NCBI RefSeq assembly: GCF_932294415.1
Contig: NC_065541.1
Coordinates: 67,858,695-67,922,694 of the forward strand
Source: Quercus robur
Lineage: Eukaryota; Streptophyta; Magnoliopsida; Fagales; Fagaceae
Length of the DNA stretch: 64,000 nt
Reading direction: 5' to 3'
In this document: positions 1 through 10,478 of the stretch, one piece after another
Layout of the letters: every line of letters begins with the position of its first letter
Numbering within the stretch: position 1 is the first letter of the stretch
Position numbers and translations under genes: made by a program
Notes under the pieces: generated by a model
Database searches by the model: none
What the model was told of the DNA's origin: nothing
The model's input: only the letters and a program-made list of their open reading frames with translations

Positions 1-106
1 TCAGTGCGGGCTTGGCTCCCCAAAGCGAACAATGAGCTGAGTGTGCGCGGGAAAAAATCCCCCATAGTTACAATTATGATTTTTGGGGTTTGGCTAACCA
101 AATTTG

Positions 107-140
<34 letters not shown>

Positions 141-481
141 CAAACGTTTGGAGCATTACAAATATTATGGATGCATAGTGTTTGTTCTACTATAATAATT
201 TAAAAGTTATCATTGAGAGTGTAACCAATCTTGTTGATAGAGACATAGAGTTCTCATTAAAAAAAAAAAATCTTATTGATAGAGTTACTAACAGTGCAAC
301 AATTATTTATTTATTTATCTTTAGTTAAATCAATGTTTATTTAACTGTGTCACATCATTGTGTGTACGAACAAATTTTTTTTGTTGTTGATAACATTGTG
401 TGTACGAACACAATACTTACTTTAAGATGATACACGATATGCATCATTTGATATATATTAAATCATAGTAAAAAAAAGAAG
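1..481. other. Intergenic DNA with long A tract
   Basis: No gene is recognisable. A pure A run of about 30 bases lies near 109-139 and could be the tail of an older retroposon, but the sequence before it is too short to classify. The remainder is AT-rich and ends at the target site of the LINE that follows. Confidence 0.5.
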
Positions 482-489
482 TCACATTG
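482..489 (+). repeat. LINE target-site duplication, left copy
   Basis: TCACATTG recurs at 3765-3772 directly after the LINE A tail. Confidence 0.75.
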
Positions 490-3400
490 ACTCTCAGTAC
501 TCTGGTATGTAGAGATAAGGATGACAGCTTGGGTAGTGAGATCAATATGTTAAGAAAGGAGATTAATGATTTATTGGATAGTGAAGAAATTATGTAGCAT
601 CAGAGATCGAGGGTGCAATGGTTAGGCCTTGGGGATCGAAATACGAAATACGAAATACTTCCACACTAGGGCTTCAGATAGGAGAAGGAGAAATACTATC
701 AACAACATTATGGATGAAAATGGAAATTGGCATGATTCTATTGATGGTATTGCAGAGGTGGCTGTGTCATATTTTAAAAATCTGTATACCACTTCTTATC
801 CGACTCGCATTTTGGAAGTCCTTGATACTATTCCAACTAGAGTCACTGAGGATATGAATCAGCTCCTTATCCAAGAGTTCACAAGAGAGGAAGTTGAGGC
901 AGCACTAAAACAAATGCATCCAACAAAAGTCACAGGTCCTAATGGTATGTCTGCTATTTCCTTTCAAAAATATTGGGGTATTGTTGGTAATGATGTCATA
1001 TGCATGGTCTTAAATGTGCTAAACTCAAATATGTCTATGGTAGAGATTAATAAAACAAACATCACTTTGGTGCCAAAAATAAAAACCCCCACAAAAATGA
1101 CTGATTTTAGACCTATTAGTCTATGTAATGTTGTTTATAAACTCATATCAAAAGTGTTAGCCAATCGTCTCAAAATATCCTTCCACAGATTATATTAGAA
1201 AATCAAAGTGCGTTTCTCTCTAGGAGACTAATTACAGACAATGTTCTTGTAGCTTTTGAACTTATGCACTATTTAGAACATAAGAAGGAAGGAAGGGAGG
1301 GTTTTGTAGCAATAAAGTTGGATACGAGTAAAGCATATGATAAGGTGGAGTGGGGTTTTATTAAACAAATGATGGAAAAAATGGGCTTCCATGAAAAGTG
1401 GATAAATTTGATCATGCATTGCATAACTACTGTATCTTATTCTATCCTCGTTAATGGTGTTGCTTATGGTAGTATTATTCCTACGAGGGGTCTCCGTCAA
1501 GGAGACCCAATTTCACCTTATATCTTTCTTTTGTGTACAGATGGTTTTTCCTCCCTTATTAATAATGCTGCCAGGAATCAAAGAATTAATGGAGTATCAA
1601 TATGTAGAGGTTGTCCCAAGATTACACATTTATTTTTTGCAAATGAAAGTCTATTGTTTTGTAAAGCAAATAGCCAAGAATGCCAAAATCTTATTGATAT
1701 TCTCCAGCTATATGAAGCTGCCTCAGGTTAGAAAATCAATGCGGATAAATCTTCAGTCTTTTTCAGTAACAATACCCCTGATGATAGAAGATGTGAAGTG
1801 CTGAATATGTTGGGTCCAATGCAAGATAACCGACATAAAAATACCTTGGCCTACCCTCAATCATTGGCAAGTCAAAAGTTGAAGTTTTTTAGAAATTAAA
1901 GAGAGGGTGCAGAAAAAATTATCGAGGTGGAAGGAGAACATTCTTTCAGTGGGGGGCCGAGAGATCCTTATCAAAGCTGTTGCTCAAGCAATTCCAACAT
2001 ATACCATGAGTTGCTTCCAGATCCCAAAGAGTCTTTGTGATGAGATTGAAGGAATGATGAGAAAGTTTTGGTAGGGCCAAAGGGGTCAAGAATCAAAAAT
2101 TACTTAGGTTAACTGGAAGAAAATGTGTAAGTCAAAGTTGAATGGAGGAATGGGTTTCAGAAATTTACAGGCTTTCAACCTTGCTATGCTAGCTAAGCAT
2201 GGTTGGAGGTTGATCTCAAATCCTAACTCTCTGGTGGCCCAAATCTACAAAGCGAGATATTATCCACATGGTGATATTTTTAGAGCAAAACTTGGTTCCA
2301 ACCCTTCCTATACTTGGAGAAGCATCTTCAATGGGCTAGAAATTGTGAAGAGAGGTACTCGGTGGCGAGTTGGCAATGGCAATATGATTCATATTTGGGA
2401 GGATAAGTGGCTGCCTACTCCAACAATGTACAAAGTAATCTCCCCCCCCCCCCCCCCCCCCAAAGCCCTTTGATGATTTTCCTAGGGTCTCGGTGCTAAT
2501 TGATAGAGACACAAGGAGGTGGAAAGGTGATGTAGTAAGATCTTTGTTCTTGCCTTTTGAAGCAAGGACTATTTTGAATATTCCCCTTAGCCACAACCTT
2601 CTAGAAGACCAAATCATATGGGTAGGTAATAAAAAGGGAGAAATCAGTGTAAAAAGTGCTTATTATAATGCTGTTAGGGTGCTAGATACAATGGAGGAAG
2701 GTGAAAGCTCTCCGGGTGATTCTAGGAGTCCTCTTTGGAAGAAGTTATGGCATTTAAACATCCCTCCCAAGGTGCATATCTTTGCTTGGAAAATGTGTAT
2801 GAATGCTCTTCCTACTTTTGTGAACTTGCAAAGAAGAGGAGTTAAGCTTTGTGATTTTTGTCTAGCTTGTAGAAAGGAGCTTGAATCAACTCTCCATGTT
2901 TTTGTTAAGTGTGAAGTGGCTATGAGAGTATGGAGATGTTGGGTGGATAGTCCGGTTAATTTGTTGAATGTAAATATGGATATTATAGATATTACTATGC
3001 AAATTTTTGAATCTGGTACGTCACGAGACTTGGAGGTTTTCTTTGGAGTTACATGGGCAATCTGGTATAATAAGAATAAAATAGTGCACAAGTCCTCAAG
3101 TTAGTTTCCAAATCATATTTGGAGTTTTGCTAGAAAATATATTCTTGAATTCAAGAACGCCTCAATAGCTTGGCTCGGACAGAAGAGAAGTGGACAGCAC
3201 CTCCTTCAGGAGTTTTTAAAATCAATGTTGATGGTGCTACATCTGAAAATGAAAAGAACTCAAGTGTGGGAGTTGTTATAAGAGATGCAGATGGTATTGT
3301 TCATGTAGCTTGCTGTAAATACCTTCAGGGACAATACTCGATGGAGGAAGTTGAAGCGCTGGCTATGGAGTGTGGTCTAATTCTTGCCAAAGAGAAAAAG

Positions 3401-3764
3401 CTATCTCAAATCATCTTGGAATTTGACGCATTAACAGCTGTTTCAAGTGTCACAGCAGCTGAAACAAGTGGTTGTATTGGTCATATGTATCAGGGGATTC
3501 TTAGTTTGCTTCTTCGTTTAGCAACTGGAAAATCAAGCATGTGAAAAGATATTACAACAGGGCAGCTCATGAGCTTGCACAGTATGCAAGGCAAAAGGAA
3601 GAGTCTTATGTTTGGAAGGGAGTTTGTCCTCCCATGGTGATTCGCATTGTCCAGGAAGATTGTGTGTAGTATGTACTGTGTTGAGCTTTTCTCTTTGCTT
3701 TGTTGTACTCCCTTTTCTGTTTGGCAATGATAATCCAGTTTGGTTGTTTCAAAAAAAAAAAAAA
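490..3764 (+). mobile_element. 5'-truncated LINE (L1-type non-LTR retrotransposon), decayed
   Basis: The element encodes the middle and C-terminal part of a plant LINE ORF2 in several frames. 629-1198 covers the linker (NTKYFHTRASDRRR) and early reverse transcriptase motifs (DFRPISLCNVVYKLISKVLA). 1264-1731 covers the reverse transcriptase palm (LDTSKAYDKVEW, RQGDPISPYIF). 2123-3104 covers the connection region and the zf-RVT-like region (HIFAWKMCMNALPT). 3170-3544 is an RNase H domain (INVDGA, EEVEALA, EFDAL). Stops and frameshifts separate these blocks, and the catalytic FADD box reads FANE, so it cannot be active. It ends in an A tail (3751-3764). The 8-bp duplication TCACATTG flanks it at 482-489 and 3765-3772, which marks 490 as the 5'-truncation point. 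The endonuclease domain is absent. Confidence 0.92.
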
Positions 3765-3986
3765 TCACATTGTAAAGTGTTTACTAGGTAGACTCTTGAT
3801 TCACACAATACAAATATACTTATTGTATTGATCATATTAAATTAGTGAATTGAACATATTATATGATACATAAACAAGTACGCTTATATTGAAGTTTTGC
3901 TATATATTTGAGATTTGATTAAAGTCCAATGATTAATTTTAATGCAAGCTTTTTAGGTCACTCGATCAAACCCAATAAATCGTTCA

Positions 3987-3990
<4 letters not shown>

Positions 3991-4046
<56 letters not shown>
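3991..4046 (+). repeat. (CT)28 microsatellite
   Basis: An uninterrupted CT dinucleotide run, directly readable. Confidence 0.97.
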
Positions 4047-4047
<1 letters not shown>

Positions 4048-4520
4048 GGATCCCACATACTTTTCAATATCAAGTTTGTTTTTCTTCCTTGTAGACTCTC
4101 CAACTCTTAAAATCCTCATTTTTTTTGGTCTCTCTTTCACTCATCATCCTTTTGGTCTCCTAACTTGTCCCCCCACCCCTCTCCCCCCTTCTAATCCATG
4201 GAACCATAAGAGTCACTTTTAGTGGCTAGTGGATTCTCTTTGAACTTTTGATTTAGATTAACAATATTCTTTCTTAAATCTATTAGTAATTTTGATTTGC
4301 TCATTTTCAAATTTACAATATATGTATCAAATTACTTTGTGATAATGTATGTGCATTATCTATTATAGGGAAATATTTTATGGCAATATGAATGTTCTAA
4401 CAAATTAATCTAGTATTTTATTTTTATCGTACTATTTTTTTAAGGATCACCATACTAGTCTATATATATATATATAAAACCGAAACTTTTAACTTTTTAT
4501 TGACCTCTCCAGAACATGTC

Positions 4521-4735
4521 ACATCATTATCATTCTTTTTTTTTTACATAAAATTATTTTTGTTTAGTCCAAACTTAACAATGAATGAAACTCTATCTCT
4601 CTAACAAGTCCAACTTAAACTCAAACTCATCATTATCATTTTTTTAAAACAAAATTATTTTTGTTTAGTCCAAACTTAACAAGGAGTGAAACTCTATCCC
4701 TTTAACAAGTCTAACTTAAACTCAAATTCAAACGT
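4521..4735. repeat. Tandem duplication, about 108-bp unit, two copies
   Basis: Both copies begin at a CATCATTATCATT phrase, then share TTGTTTAGTCCAAACTTAAC and the segment around GAAACTCTATC and AACTTAAACTCAAA. Differences are scattered substitutions and a different T-run length. Confidence 0.75.
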
Positions 4736-4893
4736 TGATAATTTATCTCTAAATTTGTGAGGTTAATCATGAACACTATAAAAGCAGTGCAAACTCCAAT
4801 ATATATATATATATATATATATTTAAGCCGAGTAGAGGTATAAACTCTTCTTCTGTTATTTTATTCTCCTCTACTTTGTTAATATATATATAT

Positions 4894-4927
<34 letters not shown>

Positions 4928-5378
4928 TTTATGATTTTTCATGTATTTTTTTAAAAGTAATTTTCGTACATGAACCACCAAACTCTCTTTAGCCTTTTTT
5001 ACCAGATAAAAAAACTTGCAATAATTGAAATTTAAGGTTACTGCTATTGCATATATCTTTGCTTCACCTAACGATATGAAAGTATGTTAATTTCTTAGGC
5101 AAAAAGCTTACATACGATATATTAAGAGGAGTTATGATTTTTATTATTTCAACATGGGCTCTTGCTCAACATTTTTTAGTGTAGGCCACATGCTGATAAG
5201 GTTCATTTAAAGTTTAGACCCGTTAAAATTTATTACTTTATGGGTTCGTGTACTTTTTTCTTTTTCTTATATTTTTCTTTTGAATAGTCATATATTTTTT
5301 GAATTGTTTCAATAACTTATTCTTTAATTATATATCTTTTTTGGCATTTTAGAAGTTTTAACATCTGAATTTGTGTAG

Positions 5379-5416
<38 letters not shown>

Positions 5417-5504
5417 ATATATATTATCTATAATTTGTAGGCTTTGAATCTTTTGATTCCTTTCAATAGTTATAGCCATGAATTATTTTTTTGAATGTAA
5501 CTAT

Positions 5505-7530
5505 TGTGGTGGGCCTTTTTGCGTTGTTGGGCCTCCATCCCTCTTGCTGCACTACGGCCCGTAGGTTTGAGGTAAAAGAGTTGGGACTGGCCTAAATGAG
5601 GCTATACTTTAGGTCAACTTGTGCGCAAGTTGAGCCATCCCAATATAGATGCGTTCTGGCAGGAGCATTATGGGCTAGGCATATGGCATGGCCATGGTAA
5701 GAATAACTGTTACAGATGTTATAACAGAAATACAATACAATAGGATAACTGCAATACTAATGAAATGAATAAGAATAACACCAAGAAGGAAAACAATTAA
5801 TAAAGTTACGGTAGAATAATACAATAAATAGAAATAACGCTACAACAAACAACTTAATAATTGAATAGTAGACGAATCACCCAATAAGCATGAATAGTAA
5901 AAGAAGCGGACCCAAGAAGGGAGCCAATCTCCAACGTAAGTAACATCAAGGAAGGCTTCTGCCGTAGAAGTTACACACTTTGGAAAAAGGACCTAAATGG
6001 TTAAAGTTTCGATTCTCAATTCCTCAGAGAGTGGGTCTGTCAAGAGGGAGAAAAAAAGTGGTCTATTGATGCATGCCTCTATTCCTACCTCTTATATCTC
6101 TCTGGTTTTTCTGTGTGTTCTTTCTTTCTACCTCTCCTTCCTTTTGTTCTATTAGTCTCCCTTCCCCCTTTATTCACTGTTCACAGTTACCCCTTTTATA
6201 CCATCTATTATAGTGGGATTAACCATTTTTACCCCTCAACTGCTTTTGACTCCTTATGGGTGTCCTTCTAGGACTGCCCACTAGCCTATCGGTTGCCCAA
6301 CCATTACCTCTACTCAGAGTGTGTTGGTTGCACCATTCTCCATTCCCAGACAAATTGCTTGTCTTGTTTCTTACCTCTCTCCGTTTTCACTTCACTCATT
6401 CGGATAAGGATTAAGCTCCCTCATCACCTACCTTTATGGCATGCATCAAGTGGTCCCAATCCATACTTACTTCTTTTGGGTGAGATGCCATCCCAACAGG
6501 ACATTTTTCCCAAAGAAGCTGAAGCGGGAACCCCAGAATAGACCATTTTTTCTCCCTACCGCCAAATCATACCCTTTGAAAGCCTTGACCCATGCCCACC
6601 TCCCATGTATTGGCTGGGTACAAGTAGGTGGTGCCATGGTCCTTTGTGCAAGCTTTACTCCATTTGAATTTGTTTCTTTCTGGCCTTCACACCATTTCTG
6701 CTGCTTCAGCGTTTGTTTGATTCTACTGTACATGCTAGTTGATGTTTATCTTTTGTGGCATGAAGGATGTGTGGAATTTTGGACTCATATTTTCTGCCTT
6801 TTACCCCTTTTTGGACTGGGTATTGCTTGGGAAAAAGCCTTCATCTCCCTTTTAAGCCTGTGCTTTTCCTTCTCTATGACCATGAGTCTTTTGGCCATTG
6901 ATCCTGCCATGTCACTTCATCGTGCCTGCTATAGTTTTACATCTCTTTTTATTTCTTGTTACCCCATGGGCTTGTGGACTGATGCTTCGTCGTGTCAATC
7001 CACTTCTTCATCAATCTTTTGCTCAAGGCTTCCTTGGCTCACTTTCCACATCTTTGCCTCTTTTGGGCTTTGTTGGCCAACATTCCTGTTGTGCCAACCC
7101 ATTTCACTACCTTATTCCTTGGGCTTCTTTGGCCCATTTACCTTTTTTACTCCCATGGGTTTTTTTGCTAAATTCTTTGGGCTTCTTCAGCCCAATTTCT
7201 ACATCTTTACCTCTTATCACTTTTCAAGCTTATTGGCCTTCAAGCCAACCTATTGAATTTACTAATTCATTTCCCGGGCTTCCCAGACTCATTTACTTCC
7301 TCTTTACCTCTTATTATTCTCATGGACTTACTACTTCATTTCTTGAGCTTCCTTGACTCATTTACTTCTTCTTTACCTCTTTTTATTCTTGTGGACCTGT
7401 TGGCCATCAATCCTGCCGTTGCAGCCCACCGAGCTTGTTTTCTTATTTCTTTACCGTTTTTTCCTTCTCACATTCTCTATTGTTGGGCTTCTTCTATTGT
7501 TGGGTCCTTTGTCAAAAATGGGCATCAACA
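5505..7530 (-). mobile_element. Probable solo LTR (minus orientation)
   Basis: Read on the minus strand the block starts TGTTGATGCCCATTTTTG and ends GGCCCACCACA, a TG...CA layout. It has a TATAAAAGGG box (plus positions 6191-6200) near the middle. It is rich in repeated phrases built on 'GGGCTTCTTTGGCCC', and the ORFs seen through 6293-7598 are by-products of that low complexity. Flanking 5-mers (ACTAT and CCCAT) do not match convincingly, so the exact ends and the solo-LTR call are inferred. Confidence 0.42.
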
Positions 7531-7791
7531 CCCATCTATCTCTTATATTTCTCTATTATTTAGTCATATATATTTTGTTTTGTTTCAATAATTTCTAAGT
7601 AGTGAATCATCTGATTCTTTAATATTTTTTGGTCTTTCAAAAGTTTTAATATCTGAATTTTTGAGTTATTTTTTTGCAGTATCTAAAACTGTCTGACAAA
7701 TTTTTCGAAAGCCATTGCACATTCAAGCAATGACTTTTTCATCAAATTGTAACACAAATTGAAGTCATACAAGAGTATCATGCAATGATGT

Positions 7792-8810
7792 AGTTTCTTA
7801 ATCAATTTAAGATTTTATAAAATTATTTTTATCTATCTCACAAATAGGTAGATTCCCATGAATAGCACGGATTAGTGATTAGTTTAATATAAATATATGA
7901 CTTATAAAAAATTAGTTTGATATAAGCGTATGTAATGAAGATATTATAAATTTATCCTAATATATAAGTGTTATATATAGTTTTCAAATAAAAATGTTAT
8001 ATATATATATATATATATTAATGTGAATAAATATTATATTATTATATATATTTAGAGCTAGTTTATTATATGCATAAATACATCCCAAGTTTATGATAAA
8101 TATATACATTTTATATACAAAATATATCTATAATATTATATATATAAAATATTGAAGGGAAACATTTGACTTTTTGTTGACAACATGGGTATATAAATTT
8201 ATGCCACATATACATTTAAAAATACCAAACAATTGTGCTTTTTTCATTTTGCCCGTTAACTTTCAGTATCTACTTCACATAAGATGTATGTATTAACACA
8301 AAAAAACTACTATTGAGAAGAAAATCATCGGTAAGGCGTAGCGAAGAGAATGGGAAATCTAAGAAGAATAGCATTCGTAAGGCGTGTAAAGAAATCATAT
8401 AATATTATTGTTGCTACCATTGGTATGACTTGATTCTTGGACATTTTCACTATTTAACCAAAAAAAAAAAAAAACCGACTTACAAATAGTAATTTTGGAG
8501 AAAACCCATAGAATTCTTGTGTTTTTAAGAAAGATGAAAGAGAAGAAGTTACCAAATGAAAAATCGTTCAATATTATTGTTAATAATGTTGGTGTGGCTT
8601 GATTCTTGGATCTTTTCACTATTTAATAATAAAAAAATGACTTAAAAAAAATAATTTTGGAGAAGATCCACATGTTTTTTTATGTTTATAAGAGATGAAA
8701 GAGAGCTAAGTTTTTTTTTAAAATATGAAAGAGAGTAAGTTAAAAAGAAGTTGCCAAATAAATAAAACAACATTACCTTTTTTTTTTTTTTTTCTTGAAA
8801 CTCATCCAAT
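7792..8810. repeat. 1-kb tandem duplication, copy 1
   Basis: Starts AGTTTCTTAATCAATTTAAG and ends with a T tract followed by CTTGAAACTCATCCAAT. The next copy begins immediately. Copies look about 95% identical by eye, with differences mainly in TA and T runs. An internal diverged duplication of about 175 bp (about 8391-8565 and 8566-8770) shares GACTTGATTCTTGGA/GGCTTGATTCTTGGA, TTTTCACTATTTAA and ATTTTGGAGAA. No coding potential seen. Confidence 0.9.
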
Positions 8811-9812
8811 AGTTTCTTAATCAATTTAAAATTTTATATAATTATTTTTATCTACCTCACAAATAGATAGGTTCCCATGAATAGCACGGATTAGTGATTA
8901 GTTTAATATAACTATATGACTTATAAAAAATTAGTTTGATATAAGCGTATGTAATGAAGATATTATAAATTTATCCTAATATATAAGTGTTATATATAGT
9001 TTTCAAATAAAAATGTTATATATATATATATATATATTAGTGTGAATAAATATTATATTATTATATATATTTAGAGCTAGTTTATTATATGCATAAATAC
9101 ATCCCAAGTTTATGATAAATATATACATTTTATATACAAAATATATCTATAATATTATATATATATATATATATATAAAATATTGAAGGGAAATGTTTGA
9201 CTTTTTGTTGACTACATGGGTATATAAATTTATGCCACATATACATTTAAAAATACCAAACAATTGTGCCTTTTCATTTTGCCCATTAACTTTCAGTATC
9301 TACTTCACATAAGATGTATGTATTAAAACAAAAAACTACTATTGAGAAGAAAATCATCGGTAAGGCGTAGCGAAGAGAATGAGAAATCTAAGAAGAATAG
9401 CATTCGTAAGGCGTGTAAAGAAATCGTATAATATTATTGTTGCTACCATTGGTATGACTTGATTCTTGGACATTTTCACTATTTAACCAAAAAAAAAACC
9501 GACTTACAAATAGTAATTTTGGAGAAAACCCATAGAATTCTTGTGTTTCTAAGAAAGATGAAAGAGAAGAAGTTACTAAATGAAAAATCGTTCAATATTA
9601 TTGTTAATACTGTTGATGTGGCTTGATTCTTGGATCTTTTCACTATTTAATAATAAAAAAACGACTTAAAAAAAAATAATTTTGGAGAAGATCCACATGT
9701 TTCTTATGTTTATAAGAGATATGAAAGAGAGTAAGTTAAAAAGAAGTTACCAAATAAATAAAACAACATTACTCTTTTTTTTTTTTTTTTTTTTCCCTTG
9801 AAACTCATCCAG
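8811..9812. repeat. 1-kb tandem duplication, copy 2
   Basis: Same order of landmarks as copy 1 (GAATAGCACGGATTAGTG, GTAAGGCGTAGCGAAGAG, CATTCGTAAGGCGTGTAAAG), ending at GAAACTCATCCAGGAG. It carries an extra (TA)n expansion near 9157-9176. Confidence 0.9.
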
Positions 9813-10478
9813 GAGCTATTCTTGTGTATCGAAATTGTTAGCAATTTACTAATTCGCGTGTGGATTAGAAAGACAGCAGCTGAAGTAAGAGCAGGCCCAA
9901 AAGTAGAGTCCGGTTTCTCTACGGTCCATATTCCATAAAGTAATGGAACAAAATGTGAAAGCCCATTGGAAAGCTATTTGTCGTGAAGATCCAAATCCGG
10001 AATTTGAAAAGAAAACGGACACGCACACAAATTGAATTGAAATCAGACATAGACACGTAAATAATTGATCATTCTAATCTCTCTCTCTCTCTTTTTTTTT
10101 TCTTTTTTTTTTAAATATTTTTTTTATCCTTACCTTTTCAGAGATTGAGAGATACAGCTCCAGATTGCAGTGGTTTGGGTATTTTCTTCTGGGGAACGGC
10201 CAGGTTTAGAATTTTGTTGTTCTATTTTAAAAATATACAATAATATTTTAGGGGTTTTGGATGATAGGGAGGGGAGGGGAGGGAGAAGTTGAAGTTAGGG
10301 TTTAATGATCTGGGAAGCTGAAAGATAAAAGATTTTATTTTATTTTATTTTAATATTTTAAAATTAGTAATTGCGGAAAGGAAACAGATTGATAGTAAAT
10401 GTTGTTATCGTGGGTGGTTGATTAGGTTATCAAAATATATATATATTTTTTTTAAATTTATTTTTGGAGTTAAGAGAG
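9813..10478 (+). promoter_or_regulatory. Promoter and 5' UTR region of the WD40-like gene
   Basis: No other gene fits here. It includes a pyrimidine stretch at 10078-10110, G-rich GGGAGGGGAGGGGAGGG near 10267-10284, and an AT tract right before the ATG at 10479. No TATA box or start site can be assigned with confidence. Confidence 0.4.

Larger units (their letters stand above)
3773..5504. other. Intergenic, microsatellite-rich
   Basis: No gene found. It contains a (CT)28 tract at 3991-4046, (TA)n tracts near 4801-4822 and 4881-4927, a (CA)n tract at 5381-5411, and a diverged tandem duplication of about 108 bp (4521-4628 and 4629-4735) built around the shared phrase TTGTTTAGTCCAAACTTAAC. Confidence 0.6.

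Noticed and set aside
6293..7598. Several overlapping plus-strand ORFs up to 271 aa
   Set aside because: All three frames are open through a T/C-rich repeat of GGCTTCTTTGGCCC-like phrases. Proteins are Phe/Leu/Ser-rich with no domain, and the block looks like an LTR.
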